From NCBI GenBank assembly GCA_963848675.1, contig CAWKEY010000007.1, positions 1 through 15,269 on the forward strand: a stretch of DNA of 15,269 nucleotides. Direction: 5' to 3'. The DNA comes from CAWKEY01 sp963848675. GTDB taxonomy: Bacteria; Pseudomonadota; Gammaproteobacteria; Methylococcales; Methylomonadaceae. A program made the translations under genes and the position numbers. Under the pieces are notes generated by a model. It had not been told where the DNA came from. It was given only the letters and a program-made list of their open reading frames with translations, and did no database searches. Shown piece by piece: positions 1 to 8,928 of the stretch. Within the stretch, counting starts at the first letter, position 1. Every line of letters begins with the position of its first letter.

Positions 1-369
1 CATCACCGCATTTTAAAAACTCTGATGAAAAAATCGGTGAAGTGATTGGCCTATGGCGGCAAGTGTCGCCTGCGCTGCGTGAAGACGGCACACATTATGA
101 AGTCGCGGGTATAGGCGGTTCCTGGTTTCGTTACTGGCAATTATAAATGGGAATGGCAGCGGGACTTTTTTGATTTGGGCAATGTGAAGGCCTTGTTTTT
201 CTAACTGGCTGCCGACGGCAAACTCGACCCGGCCGTGAAAAGAAAAATAGGCAAATTAGCCAAAGGGCAATTGCTGCCCGGCCATGAGCGTTTGCGCAAA
301 CAGCCAACTTTATGGAAAAAACTGAAAGGCTTCATGGCAATGGTGCGTATTGCCCTGTTTAATCAATAA
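1..369 (+). pseudogene. 3' remnant of an unidentified protein gene (partial, interrupted)
   Basis: The window opens inside a coding-like stretch. In the frame starting at base 3 it reads about 48 residues (including EVAGIGGSWFRYWQL) to a TAA at 144-146. The same protein-like text continues in the frame starting at 142 (YKWEWQRDFFDLGNVKALFF), meets an in-frame TAA at 202-204, and runs on through LLPGHERLRKQPTLWKKLKG to a TAA at 367-369. So there is one frame change near 142 and one nonsense codon. I do not recognise the family. The C-terminal part is basic and rich in Lys/Leu/Trp, with no obvious membrane span. It lies about 80 bases upstream of the cyclase on the same strand and could have belonged to the same operon. 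It shows the same kind of damage as the cyclase. A non-coding origin is possible but unlikely given the composition. Confidence 0.5.
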
Positions 370-447
370 ATTCCAAATTTACGAAATCCTGCCTTCAAAC
401 GCTGGATTACGTTGCTTAACCGAGCAAAAGGAATCTCATAAAAATCT

Positions 448-2690
448 ATGTTGAATGTAAAAGTCTTCTTGGAAACACTGGCAACTGCTCACTGATAAGG
501 GCCGGCAAATGTGGGCATTTAAGCCCGCCTCAGACAATATCAATGAACATCTGCAAAATGCCTGATAGCATTACTGATGAAGAAATTGCCCAATTTGCCG
601 AAGATTTTCAATTTGACAAAGGCAACAATCCAAATTCCGGCGATAAGGTTTTCAGACACGCCGCCATTAACGCGAAGTTCCAGGAATTTACCGGCCAAAT
701 ACCAACAGTCAGCAAACCCCTGAAGCGCAAAAAGTCACCGATGCGCTCATCAAAGGCATGAACTACTTTTCATGCCTGCAAAGCGAGACGGCCCATTGGC
801 CTGGCGATTATGGCGGCCCCTTATTTCTTTTACCCGGCTTGCTGATTGCCTCGTATATTTCCGATACGCCGTTTCCCAAAGCGCACCGGGAAATGATGAA
901 GCTTTATATATTCAATCATCAAAATGAAGATGCTGGTTGGGGCATGCATATTGAAGGCCAGTCGACCATGTTCGGCACCGTCATGCAATACGTGTCGCTG
1001 CGACTTCTGGGAGTGGATAAGACTGATCAGCAACTGATCAAGGCCAGGGCGTGGATCAACAACAACGGCGGTGCAACCGCATCTCCTGGGGAAAGTTTTA
1101 TCTGGCGGTTTTGAATCTCTATGACTGGCAAGGTTTTAACAGCCTGTTTCCGGAAATGTGGCTATTTCCAAAATGGCTGCCGGTGCATCCCGCGCTACTG
1201 GTGTCACACGCGCATGGTTTACTTGCCGATGGCCTATTGCTACGCACAGCGAATCAAAGCGCCCAAAGCGAACTGATTTTGTCATTAAGAGAGGAAATTT
1301 ATAACGAAGATTTTGCTGCTATTAACTGGCCTGTATAGTTAATGCGCTTTGCTGAAAAAGATAGCTACACCACTTTGTCTCCTGTTTTGAAGTGGATGAG
1401 TTTGTTCACCAATAGCTACTAAAAATGTAAATGCACCTGGTTAAGGAAAAAGTCAACCGACTACATATTAAAATACCTCAACGCTGAGGATGAGCAAAGC
1501 AACTATCTCGATATAGGCCCCGTCAATAAAGCCATCAATTCTATTTGCATCTGGCATGCTTACGGAAAAGATTCTAATGAATTTCAAAAACATGTTGAGC
1601 GATGGAATGATTATTTATGGGTTGCTGAAGATGGTATGAAGATGAATGGATATAATGGATCGCAGCTTTGGGATACGACTTTTGCAAGCCGCGCCATGCT
1701 AGAAAGCGACTTTGGGGCAAGCGATTTCCTGGTAGTATTGCAAAAAGTTATCAGTTTATCGAACTGTCGCAAATCGATGCTGAACACTCGACGCATAATG
1801 AGTTTTTCCGTCATCCCGATGATAGGCAGTTGGCCTTTTTAACCGCTGAGCAAGGCTGGCCGGTTGCCGATTGTACGGCGGAAGGGTTAAGCGCCACTTT
1901 GGCTATTCATCTTTCAGGCCTCGGTTAAACCAGCAATATCAGAACAGCGTATTCAACAAGCTGTCGATGTTCTCCTTTCTTACCAAAATACCGACGGCGG
2001 CTGGGCGACTTATGAATTGACGCGTGCACCCAAATGGCTCGAAAAACTTAATCCCTCGGAAGTGTTTGCCGATATAATGATCGATTATTCATGGACGGAA
2101 TGTACTGCAGCTTGTGTTATTTCTTTACTGGAAATTCAGGAAGCTTACCCGGCTTTTAAAAACACCGAAATACGCAAAGCGATTAGTGCAGGCCTTAACT
2201 TTATCCTTAAGCAACAAAAGCCGGACGGCTCCTGGTATGGCGGCTGGGCGGTCTGTTTCACCTACGCGACCTGGTTTGGCGTGGAAGCGATCAAAAAGGC
2301 CAAAGGCAAGGGTTTTTGTGATGATGCATTAATAGCTGCCAGTATAAACAAAGCCTGTACATTTTTAGTTGACAAGCAAAAAGCGATGGCGGCTGGGGAG
2401 AGACTTTCGAATCGTGTTCCAAACTGGTTTATACGGAGTCGGCGACATCACAAGTAGTTAATACCGCGTGGGCTTTGCTAGCCCTGATGGCTGCTGATTT
2501 TGGCGATAAAAAAGTTATCGAAACAGGACTCGATGTGTTGTTGAACAGACAGACCGACATGGGCGATTGGCCACAGGAACGTATCTCTGGCGTTTTTAAT
2601 TATAACTGCATGATTACCTATGCTAATTACAGAAATATATTTCCTATTTGGGCGTTAAGTCGATACCGTAGCCGGTATATTTACACATGA
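448..2690 (+). pseudogene. osc: Oxidosqualene cyclase (lanosterol synthase type), disrupted by multiple frameshifts and stops
   Basis: An oxidosqualene cyclase turns 2,3-oxidosqualene into a tetracyclic sterol such as lanosterol at the inner membrane. Pieces in all three forward frames, read in order, give nearly the whole family: WKHWQLLTDKGRQMWAF (from 470), AHWPGDYGGPLFLLPGL (about 790), SWGKFYLAVLNLYDW (about 1090), WCHTRMVYLPM (from 1199), NGSQLWDT (about 1650), GWPVADCTAEGL (about 1854-1890), DGGWATYE (about 1995), DGSWYGGWAVCFTYATWFG (about 2224), GVFNYNC (about 2590) and the C-terminal IFPIWALSRYRSRYIYT. The DCTAE motif carries the catalytic Asp of oxidosqualene cyclases; squalene-hopene cyclases have a DDTA-type motif instead. 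Frame changes are needed near 465, 562, 700, 1080, 1192, 1268, 1745, 1822, 1838, 1915 and 2380. In-frame stops are TAG 1336-1338 and TAA 1420-1422. The start at 448 is the best ATG but needs the first frame change to join the body. Total length fits about 745 codons. As written it cannot make a full enzyme; decay versus sequencing error is discussed in the findings. Confidence 0.9.
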
Positions 2691-2736
2691 TAAAAGCATC
2701 AACACAGTTTAGAGTATGCGGGTCAACTAGCTCATT

Positions 2737-4083
2737 ATGAAATCAGAGTTCGATATTTGCATTATCGGCGCAGGCATGGCGGGCGCTACCATCTCAGCTT
2801 ATCTCGCTCCCAAAGGCATCAAGATCGCTTTAATCGATCATTGCTATAAAGAGAAAAAGCGTATCGTAGGTGAATTGTTGCAACCAGGCGCCGTACTGTC
2901 GCTTGAGCAAATGGGTCTCAGGCATTTACTGGATGGTTTTGAGGCGCAAACGGTCAAAGGTTACGCCCTGCTGCAAGGTGACGAAAAAACTACCATTGCT
3001 TATCCGCGCCGGCATACCGGAGTCGGCTTGCATAATGGCAGGTTTTTGCAGCAAATAAGAGCCTCTGCTCTGCACAATGAATCGGTTACCCAAATACATG
3101 GCAAGGCATTGCACCTGCTGGAAAATGACAGCAATGAAATTATTGGCCTGAGTTACCGGGAATCGCTCACCTCCCAGATAAAGTCCATTTATGCCCCCTT
3201 AACCATTACCAGCGACGGCTTTTTTTCAAATTTTAGGGCGCATCTCAGCAATAATGAAAAAACCGTGACATCTTATTTTATCGGCTTGATATTAAAAGAC
3301 TGTGACATGCCTTTTCCGCAACATGGGCATGTGTTTTTATCGGGACCGACACCCTTTATTTGTTATCCGATTTCCAATACTGAAGTCAGACTGTTGATCG
3401 ATTTTCCAGGCGAACAGTTGCCTAGAAACTTTTTGCTTAAGGAGCATTTAGAGGTCAATGTAACGCCTTATATTCCCGAATGTATGCGCAACAGCTATGC
3501 GCAAGCATTGCAAGAAGGCAGGTTTAAGGTCATGCCCAACCATTACATGGCAGCAAAACCCATCATACGGAAAGGCGCGGTGATGCTTGGCGATGCTCTG
3601 AATATGCGCCATCCCTTAACGGGCGGCGGTTTGACCGCAGTATTCTCGGATATCCAAATATTGAGCGCACATTTATTGGCCATGCCTGATTTCAAAAATA
3701 CCGATTTGATTCACGAAAAAATCGAAGCCTATTACCGTGACAGAAAGAGCGCCAATGCCAATCTTAATATTCTTGCCAACGCGCTGTACGCGGTTATGTC
3801 CAACGATTTGCTTAAAATGGCTGTATTCAAATTCCTGCAGCGTGGCGGCGCTAACGCGCAGGAATCGATTGCTGTTTTGGCAGGCTTGAACAAGAAACAT
3901 TATTCTTTGATAAAACAATTCTGTTTTTTGGCGGTGTTCGGCGCCAGCAATTTACTCCGTCAAAAGATTTCGAATTTACCTAAGGCAATAAAACTGCTTT
4001 CTGATGCGCTTGCCATAATTAAACCCCTGATAAAAAACGAGCTTTCTCTATCGACACTTTTTATGGCTAGCTCACGAAAATAA
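2737..4083 (+). CDS. sqmo: Squalene monooxygenase (squalene epoxidase)
   Basis: A FAD-dependent monooxygenase of 448 residues, predicted to convert squalene plus O2 into 2,3-oxidosqualene, the substrate of the upstream cyclase. The N-terminal Rossmann motif GAGMAG (residues 11-16) follows DICII and precedes an acidic strand end (ALID). VGELLQPG near residue 45 and ITSDGFFSNFR near residue 157 are typical of the family. GDALNMRHPLTGGG from residue 285 is the diagnostic FAD-binding segment of squalene epoxidases (GDA.NMRHPLTGGG). The C-terminal third is hydrophobic and basic, consistent with membrane association. Length matches bacterial homologues and there is no internal lesion, in sharp contrast to the genes on both sides. 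It starts 46 bases after the cyclase stop on the same strand, so the two were probably co-transcribed. No strong Shine-Dalgarno is visible before the ATG. UbiH-like flavoproteins are a less likely alternative because of the NMRHPLTGGG signature. Confidence 0.93.
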   Translation: MKSEFDICIIGAGMAGATISAYLAPKGIKIALIDHCYKEKKRIVGELLQPGAVLSLEQMGLRHLLDGFEAQTVKGYALLQGDEKTTIAYPRRHTGVGLHNGRFLQQIRASALHNESVTQIHGKALHLLENDSNEIIGLSYRESLTSQIKSIYAPLTITSDGFFSNFRAHLSNNEKTVTSYFIGLILKDCDMPFPQHGHVFLSGPTPFICYPISNTEVRLLIDFPGEQLPRNFLLKEHLEVNVTPYIPECMRNSYAQALQEGRFKVMPNHYMAAKPIIRKGAVMLGDALNMRHPLTGGGLTAVFSDIQILSAHLLAMPDFKNTDLIHEKIEAYYRDRKSANANLNILANALYAVMSNDLLKMAVFKFLQRGGANAQESIAVLAGLNKKHYSLIKQFCFLAVFGASNLLRQKISNLPKAIKLLSDALAIIKPLIKNELSLSTLFMASSRK

Positions 4084-4326
4084 AATCCAATGCTTAGTTC
4101 GGTTATGGCACAAATATTCAAAGGCCTTAAGCCAGGAAAAAACTATCCCCTAGGAGCCATAAACTTTACATAATCCCTCGGCCCGACATTTCGTATCCAC
4201 AACAGATGGTGCTTTCTGAAATTGATGCGATGAGAGCAAATTAACGCTCGCAACAAGAGCAATCGACCACCTTGCGCCAACCTGACTTAATTGTTTGCGC
4301 GAATTGATGAGCAGAAGCTCCTTACT
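4084..4326. other. Intergenic spacer between squalene monooxygenase and the bst operon
   Basis: These 243 bases carry no convincing gene. A 64-codon minus-strand frame here has no recognisable content and overlaps the bstA start. I see no clear rho-independent terminator; the only local symmetry is an AAGGCCTT palindrome near 4121. The spacer marks a visible change from moderate GC upstream to GC-rich sequence downstream. A promoter for bstABC is likely here, but I cannot point to -35/-10 boxes with confidence. Confidence 0.5.
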
Positions 4327-7043
4327 ATGAAAACAGACCACCATGCCGCTAAGCTCGCCGAATGTTTTGCCCGAAATCCCTGGCGAGTCTTGGGACTGGC
4401 CTTGGTATTGTCATTGTGGCAGGCTGGGCGACAGCGCAACTCCCGGTCTACACCTCGCGGCAGGCGCTGCTTCCTCAGAACACGTCGGTGGCAAAACGCT
4501 TCAACAATTTCCTGAAGAATTTCGGCGCCGCCTCGGATCTGATGGTGGTGCTGGAAGGCGCTCCCCGCAATGAATTGGAGTCCTTTGCCAACGATCTGGC
4601 CGCCAGACTCCGGGCAGAGCCCGAGATCGGGCAAGCGACTTCCCGTCTTGACATGGTTTTTTTCCTGAATCACGCCTACCTGCTGATGCCGGCCGAGGGT
4701 CTGGACAAGCTGGCTGCGCTGGCGAAACAGCCCATTCCGGGTGCCGGAATGGAGGAAAGCCTGCGCAAAGCGTTGAGTTGGAGCAAAGACCACCCGCCGC
4801 TGGGCGGGACGGACACTGACCTGCAAGCCGCCGAAGCCGGACTGAACCTGGTGGCGTTTTTTCTGGAAGAGTGGCAGCGTGGGCCGTCCGCCGAAACAGT
4901 GTCAACCAGCTTGGACTGGAACCGGCTACTAACCAAAAACGGGGTGGGCGGCATGGCCGACGGCTACTTTGCCTCGCACAACGGCAAGATGCTGTTTTTG
5001 TTCGTCCACCCGAAAAATTCATCCGGGGATTTCAAAAATTTAGGTCCTTTCGTCGAAAAGGTCAAAAAGGTGTCGGCTGACTTGGCTGGGCAAACCAAAG
5101 CCGCCGGCCACGCTCCACCTGTCGTAGGACTGACCGGCTTACCGGCCATCGAATACGAGGAATACGTCAATATCCGCAAGGATATCATCCTGGTGATATT
5201 CACCTCCGCGGGACTGATCGGCGCATTGATTCTGCTGGTGGTGCGCAGCGTGCGCTGGGCCGTGCTGATTTTCATCCCTATGGGGCTCGGGGTGTTGTGG
5301 AGCTTGGGCCTGGCCCTGTTCACCGTCGGCCACCTGACCATCATCACCGCCGCTTTCATCGCCATCCTGTTCGGGCTGGGTGCGGACTACGGCATCTTCA
5401 CCTCCTCGCGCATCGCCGAGGAGCGACGGGCAGGCAAGCCCTGGTCGAAGCCATTGGCGCCGGAATCGGCTCATCCTTTATCGGCGGTGCTGACCGCCGG
5501 CGGCGCCTCGGTGCTGATCTTTCTGTCGCTGGCTCTAGTCGAGTTCGCCGGGTTCTGCCGAGCTGGGCGATCGTGGCCGCGGCCGGGGTGGGTATGGTCC
5601 TGTCAGCCACCTGTCACTGGTCCAGCCGGCCACTTCATGCTCTTGCCGCCCAAGGTGAAAGACACCCGGGAAAAATCCGCGATTGAGAGCAGGGGGCCAG
5701 TGCAAGCAGGTGAAGGTTTCCTGGCGCTGTGCGGTGGCGTCTCGTTGGTACTGGCCGCATAGGCGTGCGCCATCTTCGGCGGCGTGAAGGTGCCTCGGCA
5801 TCCCCTTCGACTACGACCTGCTGGGCATGTTGCCCAAAGATTCCGAGGCGGCCTATTACCAACGCCGCATGGTGGCGGAGAGCGACTACCAGGCCGAAGT
5901 TATCATTTTCACCGCCAAGGACATGGCCGAGGCCCGGCGAATCACCAGCGAAGCAGGCAAGCTCAAGACCATTGCCCAGGCGCAATCGCTGACCAACCTG
6001 TTTCCTGTGGATGCCGGCGAACGCCTCCACAAAGCCTTGAGCATCGGCGAGTCTTTCGCCAAGGCAGATTACGCCAGGCAGATCGCCGAACTCGACTCGG
6101 GCCGGCTTGTCCGCAAAATCATTCGAGCTATTGCGGGCAGTGCTGGAAAATAGCACAACCATCATCGACGATGCCCAGGAGCAGGCATTCTCCGCCGGAC
6201 ATTCCAAACTGGTCGAAAGTTTGGAGAATGTGCGCGGACAGCTTTCGGACATCTCGGCCAAGCTCGCCGCAGACGGCGAACAGGGCCGCGTGCGCAGCGA
6301 AAGCTTCTTACGCGCCTTGTTGTCCGGAGCGGATGCCGGGCTCAAAGTCATCGACGCCTGGCGTCAGGCCCAGCCACTCACCCCTGAGCAGTTGCCGCCC
6401 ACCCTGCGCGACCGCTTCTTTGGCGCTGACGGTAGTATCGCGGTCTACGCCTTCCCGGCAAAAACCGTGTACGATCCCGGCAACCTCGACGCCTTGATAA
6501 AAGACGTGTACAGCGTCTCGCCGGAAGCGACCGGCTTTCCGACCACGCATCAGGTGTTTTCCAAGGCCGTGGTGGACGGTTTCACTCGCGGCACGCAGTT
6601 GGCCCTGGCGCTTTGCCTGCTCTGGATCATGGCGGCGACGCGAAGCGTGCGCGGCTTCGCGCTGGCAGCGCTGCCCTTGCTGATCGGCGGCGGCTGGATG
6701 CTGGGGCTGATGGCCCTGGGCGGTATTCGCTACAATTTCGCCAATATCGTCGCCTTGCCGCTGGTGATTGCGCTGGCGGTGGATTACGGCGTGTGGTTCA
6801 GCTATCGCTGGAGCGAATTGAAAGGCCACACACCCTTGCAAGTCAGCCTGACCGCCGGCAAGGTGATCGGGTTGGCCGCAGGCACCGACATTGGCCGGCC
6901 TAGGCGCCATCACCCTGGCCAGCTACCGGGGCGTGTCTTCCCTTGGCATGAGCATCACCCTCGGACTGGTGTGCTGCCTGACTGCAACCCTCGTCGTGGC
7001 CCCGGCCATTGGGCAATTATTTGATTACAAGAGAAAACCCTAA
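4327..7043 (+). pseudogene. bstA: RND/MMPL-family inner-membrane transporter, BstA-like, interrupted
   Basis: A BstA-like RND permease is expected to extract sterol from the inner membrane and hand it to periplasmic BstB. The ATG at 4327 begins MKTDHHAAKLAECFARNPWR followed by the first membrane span. The first half has a large periplasmic domain (about 4430-5130), then spans around DIILVIFTSAGLIGALILLV and GLGADYGIFTSSRIAEE (about 5380). The second half repeats the plan: periplasmic domain about 5810-6540, then membrane spans with ALAVDYGVWFSYRWSELKG (about 6775). The paired DYG motifs are typical of two-half MMPL proteins. Frame changes are needed near 4415, 5435, 5480, 5555, 5600-5640, 5800, 6105 and 6883, and TAG 5760-5762 is in frame. 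The true C-terminus reads ASYRGVSSLGMSITLGLVCC...GQLFDYKRKP, ending at TAA 7041-7043. That gives about 905 codons. Its stop overlaps the bstB start (TAATG). HpnN-like hopanoid transporters are the main alternative; the sterol genes and bstBC favour BstA. Confidence 0.82.
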
Positions 7044-7873
7044 TGCGAAAAACTACCCTCATTATACTTGCCAGCCTGTTGGCTGCCTTCGCCGCGAACG
7101 CCGCGTCCACTCCCGAAATGATCGTGGTGTGCTATCCCGGCGGTTCTGTCAATTCCAAGGACGCCAACGGGGCGATGAGCTCCATGCTGCGGGTGGTGGA
7201 ACGTGTCGGCCAGTGGCAGGCGAACAGCTTCAACAGCCTGTTCACCACCAAATCGGACGAATGCAGAAAACAGATAGCCGAAAAAAAACCGAAGTTTGCC
7301 ATCACCTCCCTGGGCCTCTATTTGGAATTGCGCAGCCAACACAATTTGGTACCGGTCGTCCAGCCCAAGATCAAAGGCCGCACCAGCGAGCATTACCGGG
7401 TAATGACCCAAAAGGGCAAGTACAAGAGCCTGGATGAGCTCCAAGGCCTTACCTTGGGCGGCACGGCCTTGGAAGAACCCGCCTTCATCGGCAAGATTGT
7501 TTTTGCCGGAAAATACGACCCCGCCAGTTTCTTTGTCCTGAAATCGTCCAATCAGGCCATCCGTGCGCTGCGTGCATTGGACAAAGGGGAGCTGGATGCC
7601 GTCATTTTGAACGAGCAACAATTCGGCGGACTCGCCTCGCTGCAGATGAAGACTCCGCTTGAAGCTGTCTTCACGTCCGAGGAAATTCCGCTCATGGGAG
7701 TGGTGGCCAACAGCGCCACCACGACTGCGGAAGAACGCGCTCGCTTCGGCAAGGCGCTGGAAGAAATGTGCACCGACACCGAGGGCAAAAAACTGTGCGA
7801 CCTGTTCGGAGTGGAATCCTTCGTCACCGTGGACGCAAGCTGTGTTCGAGCCCATGGTCAAACTGTGGGCTGA
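7043..7873 (+). CDS. bstB: Periplasmic PhnD-like binding protein, BstB-like sterol carrier (late frameshift)
   Basis: A 276-residue frame starts with a clear Sec signal peptide (MRKTTLIILASLLAAFAANA, cut before the following AS). The mature part has the two-lobe periplasmic-binding-protein look of the PhnD/phosphonate-type family: MIVVCYPGG strand, KPKFAITSLGLYLEL, YKSLDELQGLTLG, and LDAVILNEQQF. In the Bst system such a protein carries sterol between the RND pump and the outer-membrane partner; sterol binding here is inferred from context. The ATG shares a base with the bstA stop, so translation is probably coupled. Near 7840 the reading frame seems to slip. The annotated frame ends VTVDASCVRAHGQTVG at 7873. 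The neighbouring frame gives a more natural ending (AVFEPMVKLWAEGS) with TAA at 7881-7883, reached by dropping one A from the AA at about 7836-7837. The core domain is unaffected. A phosphonate or other small-molecule binding role is possible from fold alone. Confidence 0.8.
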   Translation: MRKTTLIILASLLAAFAANAASTPEMIVVCYPGGSVNSKDANGAMSSMLRVVERVGQWQANSFNSLFTTKSDECRKQIAEKKPKFAITSLGLYLELRSQHNLVPVVQPKIKGRTSEHYRVMTQKGKYKSLDELQGLTLGGTALEEPAFIGKIVFAGKYDPASFFVLKSSNQAIRALRALDKGELDAVILNEQQFGGLASLQMKTPLEAVFTSEEIPLMGVVANSATTTAEERARFGKALEEMCTDTEGKKLCDLFGVESFVTVDASCVRAHGQTVG

Positions 7874-7887
7874 AGGGAGCTAAGGCT

Positions 7888-8681
7888 TTGCGCAGAGTAC
7901 GACTTCTTTGGGCCGTTTCGATGCTGGCATTCCTGGCCGGCTGCGCCGGAATCCAGCGTGAGCACGTCCAATTCGACAGTGTTTCCGAGTGCCCCAAGCA
8001 GACCGCTGCTACGCTGGTCGCCCAACAAAGCCAATTCGGCCCGACGAGTGACACGCATACCCTGGAATGTGCGCTGACGGTCTTGCGCGACAGCCAAGAC
8101 CCGGTAATTCGGCGCACTGCGCTGGGCAGCCGGCTCTGCCTGCTTCTGGCAGAGCGTGAAACCAGCCAGGAAAGCGCGAGAAACTCGCCGCCGAGGGCGT
8201 AAGCTTTGCCGAAGCCGCGTTGGCGCAGAGAGGCAGCGGCGACGGGGCGGTGCATTACTACCTGGCTGCCAATCTTGGCCTGGCGGTGCGCGAACACATT
8301 ACGCTGGCCATGGAGAACCTTGGCCGGCTGGAAAACGAGATGAAACGGGCGGTAGCCTTAAGCCCAGACATTGATCACGGTGGTCCGCTACGGCTTTTGG
8401 GAGCGCTTTATCTGAAAGCACCGGCTTGGCCCAATGGCATAGGTGATCTCGACAAGTCGCTGGAGCTGCTGGAAAAAGCGGTCAAGGAACATCCAGGGCA
8501 TCCGCTCAACCACCTGTTTTATGCTCAGGCACTCTGGAATGAGGGCGCCGAGGCCGACCTAATTCGGGTAAAAACCGAATTCGCGTTGGGGGAGAAGCTC
8601 TTGGCGGAGGGTTTGTGGGGCTACAACAAAGCGCCCTGGAAAAAGGAATTCGCCGAATTTGCACAAGAATTTGGGGGCTGA
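7888..8681 (+). pseudogene. bstC: TPR/TatT-like lipoprotein, BstC-like, with one frameshift
   Basis: The gene opens at a TTG (7888) five bases after the restored bstB stop, with an AAGG-like stretch just upstream. No ATG gives a full signal peptide; the first in-frame ATG is codon 12. The N-terminus LRRVRLLWAVSMLAFLAGC has a basic n-region, hydrophobic core and LAGC lipobox with the lipidated Cys at residue 19, so outer-membrane anchoring is likely. The first frame continues to about 8165 and stops at 8200-8202. The rest (EKLAAEGVSFAEAALAQRG from about 8176, then GAVHYYLAANLGLAVREH) is in another frame and ends at TGA 8679-8681. Total is about 264 codons. The C-terminal part resembles the helical TPR-like TatT family (TRAP-associated), including GALYLKAPAWPNGIGDLDKS and a final KAPWKKEF. 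BstC in Methylococcus is the outer-membrane-linked helical partner of BstAB. One indel near 8170 breaks the gene as read. Confidence 0.78.
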
Positions 8682-8752
8682 CGCATCGCGCGAGCAACCA
8701 CTAGCGCAAGATCCCCAAACCTGAAACGAGCAGTTATACCACTCCCAATAAG

Positions 8753-8784
8753 TTCTGCTTTTATCCTTCTCCAGAGGCAGAAGG
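8753..8784. terminator. Weak hairpin(s) in the gap between convergent bstC and hemN
   Basis: In the 131-base gap after bstC and the restored hemN end, CCTTCT (8765-8770) can pair with AGAAGG (8779-8784) across an 8-base loop. TTCTGC (8753-8758) can pair with GCAGAA (8777-8782), and the two are mutually exclusive. Neither is followed by a good U-run, so a bidirectional terminator is suggested by the convergent context rather than by a textbook signal. Confidence 0.25.
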
Positions 8785-8928
8785 TGGGAATGATGGGGCC
8801 GAAATCTGCCGATCAAATCACTTTTGAAAACTGCTGCTGTTTTTGCGCCAGGTAGCGGTCGAAGACCATGCAGATATTGCGGATCAGCAAGCGGCCTGCC
8901 GCCAGGACCTGGATGCCCTGTGTTGTTA

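Noticed and set aside
448..2690. Programmed frameshifting or recoding of the cyclase
   Set aside because: About eleven changes in both directions plus two stops, without a shared slippery motif or downstream structure, is not plausible recoding.
448..2690. Squalene-hopene cyclase as identity of the broken gene
   Set aside because: The catalytic motif is DCTAE and the SWGKFYLAVL and WCHTRMVYLPM segments are those of oxidosqualene cyclases; a squalene epoxidase is adjacent.
4287..4826. 179-codon minus-strand frame over the bstA start
   Set aside because: It is antisense to a well-recognised transporter, has low-complexity basic composition and no family motif; GC-rich codon structure produces such shadows.
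5635..6351. 238-codon minus-strand frame over mid-bstA
   Set aside because: Antisense to recognisable RND sequence in lesion-bearing frames; no motif, so treated as a shadow.
7040..7861. 273-codon minus-strand frame covering nearly all of bstB
   Set aside because: The plus strand has a signal peptide, binding-protein motifs and operon spacing; the minus frame has none of these.
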